NCBI RefSeq assembly: GCF_020150455.1
Contig: NZ_CP083740.1
Span: 682,001-746,000 of the forward strand
Length of the DNA stretch: 64,000 nt
Direction: 5' to 3'
From: Bremerella sp. TYQ1
GTDB taxonomy: Bacteria > Planctomycetota > Planctomycetia > Pirellulales > Pirellulaceae
The notes below the pieces were generated by a model that ran no database searches, had not been told where the DNA came from, and worked only from the letters and a program-made list of their open reading frames with translations. A program made the position numbers and the translations under genes. Of this stretch, positions 1-8,642 are shown piece by piece (the stretch's first letter is position 1; each line of letters starts with the position of its first letter).

Positions 1-1
1 T

Positions 2-562
2 GGAATTTTGAAGGCCGCCCTCGTCCTGGGTTTCTTCTTCTACTTGCCGGAGCTCGGCTTGTGGTATCTCGGCAAAACGCGAAAAGAACAAATTTTCCGC
101 GGTCTGCCAGACGCGCTCGACTTGATGGTCGTTTGTGTCGAAGCTGGTCTCGGTCTCGACCAGGCCATGCGCCGCGTTGCGGAAGAAATGAAGAAAACCT
201 ACCGCGTGATTGCCGAAGAGTTCGGCATGTGCAACTTCCAACTGCAGATGGGTCGTGCTCGCGTCGACGTGCTGCACGAACTGGGGCAACGAACCGGGGT
301 GGAAGATCTCCGTTCGCTCGCCGCGATTCTGATCCAAGCCGACAAGTTCGGTTCCAGTATCGCCCAGGCCCTGCGTGTTCAAAGTGACGCCATGCGAACA
401 CGTCGTCGGCAGATCGCCGAAGAGAAAGCTGCCAAGACCGCGGTGAAGATGATCTTCCCGCTGGTGTTCTTCATTTTCCCGGGCATTTTCGTCGTGCTGG
501 TCGGCCCTGCCGCCATCACCGTCGTTCGAGAAATGCTACCAATGATGGCTGCTAACTCGTAG
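2..562 (+). CDS. TadC-like type II secretion F-domain protein (5' partial)
   Basis: Inner-membrane platform protein of a Tad (Flp pilus) secretion apparatus, by family. The reading frame is open to the left edge, so the N-terminus lies outside the window; the TTG at 8 is probably internal. What remains has one membrane segment at the start (LVLGFFFYLPELGLWYL), a T2SSF-type helical domain (GLPDALDLMVVCVEAGLGL, then the typical QMGRARVDVLHELGQRTG and LRSLAAILIQADKFG), and a C-terminal hydrophobic pair around FPLVFFIFPGIFVVLVG. The spacing GLPDALDL and DKFGSSIAQALR is characteristic of TadB/TadC. TadC is preferred over TadB because it is followed by an exported protein and a TPR protein as in tadC-tadD loci. 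The assignment between TadB and TadC is inferred. Confidence 0.85.
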   Translation, partial: GILKAALVLGFFFYLPELGLWYLGKTRKEQIFRGLPDALDLMVVCVEAGLGLDQAMRRVAEEMKKTYRVIAEEFGMCNFQLQMGRARVDVLHELGQRTGVEDLRSLAAILIQADKFGSSIAQALRVQSDAMRTRRRQIAEEKAAKTAVKMIFPLVFFIFPGIFVVLVGPAAITVVREMLPMMAANS

Positions 563-595
563 GATCGCAGAAAGTTTAACGATTCTACGCGTCCT

Positions 596-631
596 AACGG
601 CCAGGTCTCTGCTTCTGTTGACCTGGTCGTT
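596..631 (+). terminator. Hairpin between tadC-like gene and next gene
   Basis: Twelve-base arms (596-607 and 620-631) pair with one G-T wobble around a 12-base loop. No clear T-run follows, so it is either a weak terminator or a processing/attenuation hairpin that sets the ratio of the tadC-like gene to the downstream genes. Confidence 0.4.
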
Positions 632-721
632 GGTTGGCCGATGCATTCTGTGAATGAACCATAGCGCCCTCGGTCAGCAGGGGCGCACCTCGCAGAGTGA
701 ACCCACGGAAGGCGGTCACGC

Positions 722-1252
722 ATGAAGATCGGCACCCTCTTTACCCAATCCATCTTGGCAACCCTGATGTTCTGCTCCGTCAGTCAGGCAGGGTGGCACG
801 AATTCTGGGATCGTACGCATCTCGATTATGCCCGCAACAAATGCTGGCCATCCCCATTCGTGGAACAGGACCGTGCCTCGGTACGTAACTATTACGATAC
901 CATGACCGCCGCAGGTATCCGCCTGCAAAACACGCTCAGCGATCACTACTTCGACGCGGAAACTGGCGAACTGACACGTGCTGGTACGCTGAAGATTCGT
1001 ACCATCCTGATGAGCGCCGAAGGCCGCCGCGACATCTTCGTTATGCAGGGACTCACCCAGCAGGAAACCGAAGCCCGCATCTCGGCCGTCAAAGAAGGCG
1101 TCGCACAGTTGGTCGGCAGCCCCGACGCAACCGCCATCTATGTCAGCCCAGATCAGCCATCCGGCCGTGCTGCGGATTACATCGATGACGTCTGGCGTCG
1201 CGAACGTTCGTCGATTCCAGCTCCACGTCTCCCGAGCTTCGAGGGGCAATAA
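722..1252 (+). CDS. Small exported protein of the Tad locus (unknown)
   Basis: 176-residue protein of unknown function. An N-terminal signal peptide is visible (MKIGTLFTQSILATLMFCSVSQA, cleavage probably after SQA), followed by a mostly charged, helical mature protein with Trp residues near its start (GWHEFWDRTH). A purine-rich GGAAGG sits about 10 bases before the ATG. It lies between the TadC-like gene and the TPR gene on the same strand, so it is probably a periplasmic or outer-membrane-facing accessory of the pilus system; that role is inferred from position only. I recognise no domain. Confidence 0.75.
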   Translation: MKIGTLFTQSILATLMFCSVSQAGWHEFWDRTHLDYARNKCWPSPFVEQDRASVRNYYDTMTAAGIRLQNTLSDHYFDAETGELTRAGTLKIRTILMSAEGRRDIFVMQGLTQQETEARISAVKEGVAQLVGSPDATAIYVSPDQPSGRAADYIDDVWRRERSSIPAPRLPSFEGQ

Positions 1253-1458
1253 GCCCCCTGTCCATCTCAGCCACTCTACAACTTACCGCCTTCTCTGCGC
1301 TCATGGTTCGCGCAATTCGGTAGAGTGGCTCGCTGAAAATGCCGATGCAATGATAGGAAACACTATTCATTGCGGAAGACCTTTTGCTAGCGGGTCTCCG
1401 CGGCCGACCCAAACCAGTGCATGGAGGCAACGGCCCAACGGGGCCCTGCGAGGGATCG

Positions 1459-2532
1459 ATGCGAAAAATGACCGCGAAACGCGTACTGAATCGATATGGA
1501 CGTGAACTGCTGTGTGCCGGATTGGCCTTGCAGGGAATGCTGATTGTCCCGGCCCTGGGCGACGCTGCCGAGCGCCCCAAGCCGATCAATCAAATGAGAG
1601 CGATCTCGGAAGATCGTGATAGCTCCAGCGAGTTTCGCCTGATCCAGTTCACCGACGACGGCAACAGCGGTGGATCGAGCTCGATCGGTTCCGCCTTCAA
1701 AAAGGCTGGCGACTCGATCAGTGGATTCTTCAAGTCGGAACCGCGCGAAGCGGTGCCAGAGAACGATCCAATCAGCCTTTCCAGCATGCCGGACGAGATT
1801 GGCCCGAATGTCTTCCTGAGTGCCGCACGCATGATGGAAAATTCGGGCAACGCTGAAGGTGCTGAGCGGCAGTACAAGAAATGCTTGGATAACTTTCCTG
1901 ACAACCGCGTGGCGCTGATCAGTTACGCACGACTTCTGCATCGCACAAACCATTTGGAAGAGTCGCTTTCTTACTATCAGAAAGCGGACAAGGCCCATCC
2001 CAAAGATGCGGTGATCTGCAACGACATGGGTTTGTGCCTGGCTCGAATGGGTCGCAAAGAAGAAGCGATGGCCAAGTTCCATCAAGCCACCGTTTCCGCT
2101 CCGGAAGATCCTCGTTATCGCAACAACATGGCCATGGTATTGGTCGACGCCGGTCGCAATGACGAAGCGTTGTCGCAATTGGTTTATGCCCACGGTAAAG
2201 CGAAGGGGCATTTCAACCTGGGCGTGCTCCTTTACCGTAAGGGGAATCAGCAAGCGGCTGCCGATAACTTCCACGCGGCACTGCAAGAGGACAGCACGTT
2301 GTCGCAAGCCAAAGACATGTTGGCTCGCATGGATGGAAGTGGTGCGGGATCATCAGGCCCTTCGATTCCAGCCGCTCCAAAATCGAACACGATGTTCATC
2401 AGCGATCAGCCACAGTCGAATTCGGTTCGTGGTGCCAAGCCAACGCCTGCGGACATCACGCCAGCGAAAACGTCGAAGCTGCCTCCGACGCCAGATCTGG
2501 AAGCACCACGCCTGTTGCCACCGATTAACTAG
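1459..2532 (+). CDS. TadD-like tetratricopeptide repeat protein
   Basis: 357-residue exported TPR protein. I place the start at ATG 1459 (MRKMTAKRVLN), preceded by GAGGGA; a longer TTG-started version from 1384 would put 25 residues before an obvious signal peptide (LLCAGLALQGMLIVPALGDA). Residues from about 115 to 280 form TPR units, e.g. NAEGAERQYKKCLDNFPDN, LEESLSYYQKADKAHP and KEEAMAKFHQATVSAPED. The C-terminal ~80 residues are Pro/Ser/Thr-rich. In Tad systems such lipo-/periplasmic TPR proteins (TadD) support secretin or platform assembly. The stop codon overlaps the stop of the convergent gene by 4 bases. Confidence 0.8.
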   Translation: MRKMTAKRVLNRYGRELLCAGLALQGMLIVPALGDAAERPKPINQMRAISEDRDSSSEFRLIQFTDDGNSGGSSSIGSAFKKAGDSISGFFKSEPREAVPENDPISLSSMPDEIGPNVFLSAARMMENSGNAEGAERQYKKCLDNFPDNRVALISYARLLHRTNHLEESLSYYQKADKAHPKDAVICNDMGLCLARMGRKEEAMAKFHQATVSAPEDPRYRNNMAMVLVDAGRNDEALSQLVYAHGKAKGHFNLGVLLYRKGNQQAAADNFHAALQEDSTLSQAKDMLARMDGSGAGSSGPSIPAAPKSNTMFISDQPQSNSVRGAKPTPADITPAKTSKLPPTPDLEAPRLLPPIN

Positions 2533-3974
2533 TTGGTGGCAGAAGTGCCGGCAGGCGTCTTGGCCTGCTGGCAGAGCTCGGCAAGGGCCTGCATGATGAT
2601 CGGCCCCACCTCGAAGCTGCAGCTGTTAATCTCGCCATACTGCGGCGTGCTGCGGCCATAAGCGAATGGCGGCTCTCGATCCCACTGACGCTTGGGCATG
2701 ATGTACCCAATCTCGTCGTTCGCTAAGCCAAACAGCAGATAGGGATCGTCTTGCATCAGTTCCGAGACGATCGGCTCGATCGGAGCGTTGGGAAAATCGA
2801 CATTCTCTTCGGCCGGATCAGGAATGATTCCGTTCACTAGTTCCGGGTACAGCTCGCCAGGGATATTCAATACCTTCAGTTGGCCGAGCGTAACGATCGA
2901 AACCTCGGTGACAATCGCCGCACGTTCCGGACGATACTCGCGCGTCACTTGCTTGCCCCATTGGTTGGGACTGTCGAGCCACTGGTAACTGATGCGTCGG
3001 ATCACGTTCAGCGAACGGGCGAGACGGTACAACGGATTGTCGATCGGAATGGCGACTTCTTTGCGCTGGATACGAATCGGCGTCAGCTCGAGCGGTTGCG
3101 CGTTTCGTAACGCATCGGAGATTGCCTCAGCGACTAAGTTGCCATACGTTTCCGCGTATTCAAAGGTCGTCAGCCGCATCGGAGTGCCCGCAGCGTCGTA
3201 GATGCCGTCAGGCGGAGGCGCGAGCAGCCCACCGATTGCGCCACTAACGTAAACCGTCGGACAGCCAAACAACGCATGCAAACGCTGCTGGGTGTAATTC
3301 GGGAAGTCAGCGGTGATCCGCGTATTGCCGGCCCCAAGCGATTCTGGATGGGCGGTGCCCTGAACAAGTAGCCCGACCGGTTCGCCGTCGACTTTCGAGC
3401 GAAAACAGAGAGCACGTAGTGTCGGATCGATCACCGTCGGCAGGCGACTGTCGTGAACGAGGTCGGGACGATCGATCTTGGCGAACTCGGCGGAGACCGG
3501 CTGCAGGGAATGTTGTAACTGCGTAACCAATTGAACCACGGTCTCTTCGACACGTGCGTTGTACTTCTCGTCGACGCCTCGCTTGATTGGGGATTCGCCC
3601 CAGATGCCAATCGTGTCGGGGCCTTCATGGTTGTGGGTGCAACAGATAGTCAGAAAGTCGATGCCGGGCAGTTGCTGGCGAATTTCAACCGTCGATGGAT
3701 ACGACCAACCGATCAAGTCCAAGCTGACAATCGCAACGGTTGTCTCGCCATCCGAAAGGAGCATCCCGCGAGCAAAGAGCGGATCGTGCACCGAAGTGGC
3801 CGCTCGTCCGTGGTAATAGCCTGCCATCCAGACTGCCCTGGGAGGCGTAACGTCCGGCGTGATGTCGGCGTGACCGATGGCAAAGTGAAGGGAACCAGCA
3901 ACCGCGAAAGAGGGCAGGGCAACATAGCTCAACGCCAGGCAGGCAAATACCAAGATGCCGGTAGAAAATCGCAC
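2529..3974 (-). CDS. Neutral/alkaline ceramidase-like exported hydrolase
   Basis: 481-residue protein with a signal peptide (MRFSTGILVFACLALSYVALPSFAVAG). The mature N-terminus has family hallmarks of neutral/alkaline non-lysosomal ceramidases: AIGHADITPDVTPPRAVWMAG, HDPLFARGMLLSDG, and the zinc/catalytic region TICCTHNHEGPDT (His-x-His). A second likely metal ligand His is in QGTAHPESLG. The family cleaves the N-acyl bond of ceramide, but many planctomycete members are of unknown substrate. At about 480 residues it lacks the C-terminal Ig-like domain of the long ceramidases. It is convergent with the TPR gene, sharing a CTAG at the stops, so no terminator separates them. Confidence 0.8.
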   Translation of the reverse strand: MRFSTGILVFACLALSYVALPSFAVAGSLHFAIGHADITPDVTPPRAVWMAGYYHGRAATSVHDPLFARGMLLSDGETTVAIVSLDLIGWSYPSTVEIRQQLPGIDFLTICCTHNHEGPDTIGIWGESPIKRGVDEKYNARVEETVVQLVTQLQHSLQPVSAEFAKIDRPDLVHDSRLPTVIDPTLRALCFRSKVDGEPVGLLVQGTAHPESLGAGNTRITADFPNYTQQRLHALFGCPTVYVSGAIGGLLAPPPDGIYDAAGTPMRLTTFEYAETYGNLVAEAISDALRNAQPLELTPIRIQRKEVAIPIDNPLYRLARSLNVIRRISYQWLDSPNQWGKQVTREYRPERAAIVTEVSIVTLGQLKVLNIPGELYPELVNGIIPDPAEENVDFPNAPIEPIVSELMQDDPYLLFGLANDEIGYIMPKRQWDREPPFAYGRSTPQYGEINSCSFEVGPIIMQALAELCQQAKTPAGTSATN

Positions 3975-4600
3975 CTGTTTTCACACCCCTCAGAAATGGA
4001 AAGATTGCGTCGATTGCCGTGCCCAAACTGAATCTTAATCTGGCACGCCGACCGCAACAATTCAAGGCCTAACCTATCGACCAACGAACCGCTGAGAAGG
4101 AAGTAAATCCATCGGCAGACATGGATGAGAACGATACCCAATTGAACGTTCGGCAAACGGAAATTCGGTAGGAAAAGAAATTAAATCAGAGGTCGCAATG
4201 TGCGAGCCATGGGGCCAGAATTCTAGGGAATTGTGTTTACCCTAATTCAGAGGCACGAGCCGCTGCGCCGCAGATTCAATTAATTATAACGAAGTATTGA
4301 CCAAGTGTACAAAAGGTTTGCGCGAAAAAATCGCTTTCAAGGGCGTTTCCGCCGAAAACCAGGGCAAAGTCTGCGCGTCTGACAGAGCGAAAATAAGGGC
4401 ACCCAATCCAGCATGCTCGGCATCGAAATTCGCTCGGCATCGATCGTTGAAAGATCGCAGATGGAGGACTAGGAAGGCCTGGAGGTCTTAGTGGTTCTCA
4501 GCAGCATGGGGAAACCCGTAGTGGGGTCGTCATTTGCGCGAAATCTGCCACAATGGCGAAACGTAGACGACCGGGAACGCATCTGATATTTTGGGCATCT
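3975..4600. other. Intergenic region between divergent ceramidase-like and sigma genes
   Basis: 626 bases, AT-richer than its surroundings, containing the divergent promoters of the ceramidase-like gene and the sigma factor. A 12-base direct repeat at 4415-4426 and 4432-4443 is listed separately. A short reading frame at 4297-4491 lacks a ribosome site and resembles no protein I know, so I do not call it. Confidence 0.6.
4415..4443 (+). promoter_or_regulatory. Direct repeat GCTCGGCATCGA x2, possible operator
   Basis: Two identical 12-base copies start 17 bases apart upstream of the ECF sigma gene. Tandem sites with about 1.5 helical turns between starts could bind an activator, repressor, or mark the sigma factor's own promoter. 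The binding protein is unknown. Confidence 0.35.
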
Positions 4601-5221
4601 ATGGACAGCACCGGATCAGAACTGCCGACAAGCGCTTGGAAGTCCGAAGAGGAGCTGCTAGAAGCTCTTCGACGGCAAGATGACGATGCGTTCGAATATC
4701 TCGTTCGATCGTACAGCGGTCGCATGCTGGTCGTTGCCAAGCGTTTCCTAGGGCAAGATCAAGACGCCCAAGACGCTGTGCAAGATGCTTTCCTGTCAGC
4801 GTTTAAGGCAATCGGAGATTTCGAGGGGAACTCGAAACTATCGACCTGGCTGCATCGAATTGTCGTCAACGCCTGCTTGATGAAGCTGCGAACACGGAAA
4901 CGGAAACCGGAAAAACCGGTCGAAGACTTGTTACCGCACTTCGCCAACGACGGTCATCGAGACCGCGCAGAACCATCGTGGGCAGTAACGTTTGATACGG
5001 CAGTTCAAAGTCGTGAAACGCGAGAACTCGTTCGGCAACGAATTGAAGAATTACCGGAAAGTTACCGAACCGTTTTGCTGCTTCGTGACATCGAACAATT
5101 AAGTACTGAGGAGACCGCGGCCCGACTCGATTTGAGTAATTCAGCCGTCAAGACGCGGCTACACCGGGCACGGCAAGCACTAAAAACTCTGTTGGATCCG
5201 CACATGAATAGCGGATACTAA
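4601..5221 (+). CDS. ECF-type RNA polymerase sigma factor
   Basis: 206-residue extracytoplasmic-function sigma factor from ATG 4601; an upstream in-frame ATG at 4553 would add 16 residues and cannot be excluded. Region 2 is seen as LGQDQDAQDAVQDAFLSAF and KLSTWLHRIVVNACLMKLR; region 4 as ELPESYRTVLLLRDIEQLS followed by the HTH TEETAARLDLSNSAVKTRLH. The N-terminal 25 residues (TSAWKSEEELLEALRRQDDD) form the usual lead-in helix. The stop is only 2 bases from the start of a zinc-finger protein, so the two are almost surely co-translated and work as a sigma/anti-sigma pair. Confidence 0.93.
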   Translation: MDSTGSELPTSAWKSEEELLEALRRQDDDAFEYLVRSYSGRMLVVAKRFLGQDQDAQDAVQDAFLSAFKAIGDFEGNSKLSTWLHRIVVNACLMKLRTRKRKPEKPVEDLLPHFANDGHRDRAEPSWAVTFDTAVQSRETRELVRQRIEELPESYRTVLLLRDIEQLSTEETAARLDLSNSAVKTRLHRARQALKTLLDPHMNSGY

Positions 5222-5223
5222 CG

Positions 5224-5478
5224 ATGAAATTGACTTGTAAGGAACTCTACGAATTCATGGGCGATTACCTTGAGGGTAATTTGCCTGACGACGTGATGTG
5301 TGTGATGAAAACACACATCTCACGCTGTCCGTGTTGTGAGCACTATCTGGAAAACTACCGGACAGCAATGCGTCTGGGCGTTTCCTGCTGCAAAGAATAC
5401 GCAGAGGATGAAGTCCCCACGTCCGTTCCAGAGCCACTGGTCCAAGCCATTCTGGAAGCACGTAAGAAGTCTCAATAA
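5224..5478 (+). CDS. Small zinc-finger (ZAS/zf-HC2) anti-sigma factor
   Basis: 84-residue soluble protein. It has the zinc-associated anti-sigma signature: Cys5 in the first helix and His31-x3-Cys35-x2-Cys38 (HISRCPCCEHYL). Additional cysteines (Cys26, Cys37 and the CC in GVSCCKEYA) could make it redox-responsive. There is no membrane segment, so the signal would be cytoplasmic, such as oxidants or metal. It starts 2 bases after the sigma stop. Expected role: hold the adjacent sigma factor inactive until zinc/thiol chemistry changes. The role follows from the family; the signal is inferred. Confidence 0.88.
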   Translation: MKLTCKELYEFMGDYLEGNLPDDVMCVMKTHISRCPCCEHYLENYRTAMRLGVSCCKEYAEDEVPTSVPEPLVQAILEARKKSQ

Positions 5479-5506
5479 AAAAACGCCGAGCTATGAAAGC
5501 TCGGCG
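5479..5506 (-). terminator. Intrinsic terminator of the SHD1 gene
   Basis: A perfect 9-base hairpin (5484-5492 with 5498-5506, 5-base loop) read on the minus strand is followed by a T-run (5483 down to 5477). It ends transcription of the 5563-6681 gene; on the plus strand, it lacks a T-run but may still brake transcription from the sigma operon. Confidence 0.8.
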
Positions 5507-5562
5507 AAGTCTTGATATTTGGTGACCGGCATGTTGGATTCATCATGCCGTATGGTTTGCAA

Positions 5563-6681
5563 CTAGCCAGCTTTCTTCATCAGCCATTTGATGACGCCAA
5601 CTATCCCACCAATCAGGCCGCCAAGCATTGCGCCACTCCAGATACCCCCTTTGCCAATCCATGGAATTGGGGCTTTTTTGGTGGTGTTTCCGAAGCGGTC
5701 TGTTTCTTCGGCAAAGTAAATGCCGCAGTGTGGGCAGTTATCGCCAGCACCAACGTGGTCGGGGATTTCCTTGTTACACTTCGTGCAATACTTGTACTCC
5801 ACCAGTTCCATCTGCTGCATGTCTTGGATTTGCTGATTCATCTGAGATTCCATATTGGAACTCATCTGATTCATGCGATTGACCATGGACTGATGCTGAT
5901 TGGAGAGAGCTTGGTCGCGCTCGGCCTCTTGGCGAGCAATTTCCATTTCACGGCGTTGCGATTCTTCTTGGCGACGCCGTATTGCTTCTTCCATGGCTCG
6001 TCGCTGCTCTTCGGCACGCTTCTCGATTTCGCGACGGTTTTTCTCGTGCTGCTCGCGTTGTTGTTTGACGAAATCGTCCATCCCTGTCGGAGCATAAGGA
6101 GAGGGTGGAATCGAAGGCATGTTGCCCATTCGCGGACCGTTTCCACCCATGTTCGGGTTGCCTTCGCCGCCTGAGTTTGTGTTGACCGCAGGCGGATCAG
6201 GAATCTGGTCGTCTTCGCCTCGGTTTTCCAGTTCGCCGCGAAGATAAACCTGGTCTTCGTCGCCCAAGTCGTAGAACGAAACTTTATGTGCGGTACGTCC
6301 TTGCAAAAGAACGACTTGCCCTTCGTGCATGCGAACAAACTTGGCTTTGATTTCGTTGCCCTGCTTGTCGGTCCATTGGCGGTAGTCGAACAGGTCGCTA
6401 CGACGGCTGCGGCGCGTTGGCTTGTCGTCATCTGCATCGCCCATCGATTCGCGTTGGGAGTCGATGTACTTTTTGTCTTCGTCGCTGAAACGTTCGATCG
6501 GAATCGTAAACGTTTGACCGTTCGAATTGATTTTTACTTTGCCGTCGTCGGTGATTTCTTCGAGTGCACCAGAGAGCTTCTGCCCTTTGGCATCGGTCCA
6601 CTCACGAACTTCGGCGGCGCTCGCGGATGCGACAAATAGGCCGATCAGAAAGAGGGCCAATGGAATGCGGCTTGCTGGCAT
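5563..6681 (-). CDS. Tandem SHD1-domain exported protein with zinc ribbon
   Basis: 372-residue protein with signal peptide (MPASRIPLALFLIGLFVASASA). Two SHD1-like modules follow: REWTDAKGQKLSGALEEI (about 25-75) and RQWTDKQGNEIKAKFVRM (about 100-150), each ending in a short FSDEDKKYI / LGDEDQVYL tail. After a Gly/Asn/Pro linker comes a charged single helix/coiled coil (about 205-285), a zinc ribbon CTKCNKEIP...CPHCG, and a C-terminal hydrophobic Gly-rich segment (SGAMLGGLIGGIVGVIKWLM) that probably inserts into membrane. SHD1 is a small SH3-like fold shared with yeast Sla1 and expanded in planctomycetes; ligand unknown. It has a near-consensus promoter and its own terminator. Confidence 0.8.
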   Translation of the reverse strand: MPASRIPLALFLIGLFVASASAAEVREWTDAKGQKLSGALEEITDDGKVKINSNGQTFTIPIERFSDEDKKYIDSQRESMGDADDDKPTRRSRRSDLFDYRQWTDKQGNEIKAKFVRMHEGQVVLLQGRTAHKVSFYDLGDEDQVYLRGELENRGEDDQIPDPPAVNTNSGGEGNPNMGGNGPRMGNMPSIPPSPYAPTGMDDFVKQQREQHEKNRREIEKRAEEQRRAMEEAIRRRQEESQRREMEIARQEAERDQALSNQHQSMVNRMNQMSSNMESQMNQQIQDMQQMELVEYKYCTKCNKEIPDHVGAGDNCPHCGIYFAEETDRFGNTTKKAPIPWIGKGGIWSGAMLGGLIGGIVGVIKWLMKKAG

Positions 6682-7007
6682 AGTAAGCTCCCATCTTGGG
6701 TTTTGCCGTCAGCGCCTTACCCTTGCGTGACGTCTTGTTTAGGAGTCGATGGAAAATGTGCTCTTCAAGTTCCGTGTAATCGAATCCTTCCAGGGAAGTC
6801 ACGCGATATTGTAGTGATGGAATATGCTTTGACTACCCGGCAGAGGTATCAGCATCATACAAATATCAGTGGACAGATGTCAAATATAAAATAGCGTTCT
6901 GTGGTCGAAAAAAAGTCCGTTTCCTGTTCGGTCAGGGGGGATGAAGTCGATTCAACGACGGTCGGCAGCTTGATTTTCATGGTCCAAAAATGGAGTGACC
7001 CGCAACA
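6682..7007. other. Divergent promoter region, SHD1 gene / aldehyde dehydrogenase
   Basis: 326 bases between divergent genes. Apart from the minus-strand promoter at 6854-6883 I see no repeat, RNA gene or plausible short gene. No good plus-strand -35/-10 pair stands out for the dehydrogenase. Confidence 0.5.
6854..6883 (-). promoter_or_regulatory. Sigma-70-type promoter of the SHD1 gene
   Basis: On the minus strand TTGACA (6883-6878) is 18 bases from TATGAT (6859-6854). This predicts a start near 6847 and a leader of about 165 bases before ATG 6681, long enough to hold RNA-level regulation. It is one of the closest matches to the housekeeping consensus in the window. Confidence 0.65.
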
Positions 7008-8444
7008 ATGACAATCCAAAGTCAATATTCCGCCTATCTTGCCAATCAGGCCGTCCTTCCGAATACCGATTTAGAGGTGATCGACAAGTTCACACAATCG
7101 GTTGCCACCAAAGTACCGCTGGCCGATGCCGCGATGATGGAAAAAGCGATCGCAGCCGCTGCCGAAGCCGCGCAACCGATGGCTGAGCTGCCTTCATACA
7201 AACGGCAAGAGATATTGCAGCATTGCGTTCGCCGTTTCGAGGAACGAAGCGAAGAATTAGCGGAGGCTCTCTGCGTTGAAGCAGGCAAGCCGATCCGCGA
7301 TAGCCGAGGCGAGGTAACGCGTTTGATCGATACGTTTCGCGTTGCCGCCGAGGAGTCGACCAGGATGCTCGGCGAAGTGATGCCGTTGGATATAAGTGCC
7401 AGAGCCGAAGGCTATCGCGGAATGTGGAAACGCGTTCCGATTGGTCCTTGCGCGTTCATTACGCCGTTCAATTTTCCGCTGAACTTGGTTGCCCATAAAG
7501 TCGCTCCAGCACTCGCCGTCGGATGCCCGTTTGTGCTGAAACCTGCGAGTAAAACACCGATCGGGGCGTTGTTGGTCGGCGAGATCTTGGCCGAAACCGA
7601 CCTACCGAAAGGGGCTTTTTCAATCCTGCCCGCCAACCGCGATGCGGCCGATTTGTTGGTTACCGATGATCGCTTGAAAAAACTCAGCTTCACCGGCTCG
7701 CAAGATGTTGGTTGGAAATTGAAATCCAGTGCCGGCAAGAAGAAAGTGACGTTGGAACTTGGTGGCAATGCTGCGTGTATTGTCGATGAAGGAACCAATT
7801 TAAAAGATGCAGTGCAACGTATTGTGTTTGGTGCGTTCTATCAATCGGGCCAAAGCTGTGTCAGCGTTCAGCGGATTCTCGTTCATCGCTCCGTTTACGA
7901 CGAGGCCGTCCAGCTTCTTTGTGAACGAATTGCGACACTCAAAGTCGGAAACCCGATGGAAGAAGAGACGTTTGTCGGGCCGATCATTTCCGAGTCGGAC
8001 GCGGAACGTATCGAAGCCTGGATTCAATCTGCCCAAGATGCCGGAGCAAAAGTGCTTGCCGGAGGCAAACGAGATGGGATACTCGTCGAACCAACCCTTC
8101 TGGCCGATGTCCCGAAAGATGAAGCCGTATGTGCAAAGGAAGTGTTTGGCCCGGTCGCGGTCGTAAGCCAGTTTGACGACTTCGATGAAGCCTTAAGAAT
8201 GGCCAACGATAGCGACTTCGGACTTCAAGTTGGCATCTTTACCCGCGACATTCAAAAAGTGATGAAGGCCTGGGATACGATGGATGTCGGTGGCGTGATC
8301 ATTGGCGATGTTCCTTCGTGGCGTGTCGATCACATGCCGTATGGTGGTGTCAAAGAAAGTGGCATCGGCCGCGAGGGGGTTCGTTTCGCAATGAACGACA
8401 TGACCGAGATTCGTAATCTGGTCATTCGCAACGTACCAGATTAA
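7008..8444 (+). CDS. NAD(P)-dependent aldehyde dehydrogenase
   Basis: 478-residue member of the aldehyde dehydrogenase superfamily, which oxidises aldehydes to acids with NAD(P)+. Visible motifs: FITPFNFPLNLVAHKVAPAL (Asn of the oxyanion hole), PFVLKPASKTP (cofactor Lys), FTGS, the general base Glu250 in TLELGGNA, catalytic Cys284 in QSGQSCVSVQR, and KEVFGPV. Length is typical. The sequence GQSCVSVQRILVH resembles lactaldehyde/phosphonoacetaldehyde/succinate-semialdehyde type enzymes more than betaine aldehyde types, but the substrate cannot be fixed from sequence. It stands alone: divergent from the SHD1 gene and followed 198 bases later by a DUF1080 gene that has its own leader. Confidence 0.92.
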   Translation: MTIQSQYSAYLANQAVLPNTDLEVIDKFTQSVATKVPLADAAMMEKAIAAAAEAAQPMAELPSYKRQEILQHCVRRFEERSEELAEALCVEAGKPIRDSRGEVTRLIDTFRVAAEESTRMLGEVMPLDISARAEGYRGMWKRVPIGPCAFITPFNFPLNLVAHKVAPALAVGCPFVLKPASKTPIGALLVGEILAETDLPKGAFSILPANRDAADLLVTDDRLKKLSFTGSQDVGWKLKSSAGKKKVTLELGGNAACIVDEGTNLKDAVQRIVFGAFYQSGQSCVSVQRILVHRSVYDEAVQLLCERIATLKVGNPMEEETFVGPIISESDAERIEAWIQSAQDAGAKVLAGGKRDGILVEPTLLADVPKDEAVCAKEVFGPVAVVSQFDDFDEALRMANDSDFGLQVGIFTRDIQKVMKAWDTMDVGGVIIGDVPSWRVDHMPYGGVKESGIGREGVRFAMNDMTEIRNLVIRNVPD

Positions 8445-8642
8445 AAGGCCTGCTATGATACGGTTCCCAGGGAAGTCGATAGAAAATTTCGCTGGGAATC
8501 TGTTTAATTCGCGACGCGATCAGCTATGATAGGTGTCGCTGCGATATCTCGGGCCATGTCCGTTGTTTTCGCTAACTGCTCGTGATTTCACACGGTCAAA
8601 TTACCTGCCCACAACTACGACCCGCCTTCAAGGAATCTGCTG

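Noticed and set aside
4297..4491. 64-codon frame upstream of the sigma gene
   Set aside because: No ribosome site, unusual composition, and it covers the direct repeat.
8455..8500. Hairpin TTCCCAG/CTGGGAA after the aldehyde dehydrogenase gene
   Set aside because: Stem is short and loop long, with no T-run; not strong enough for a terminator call.
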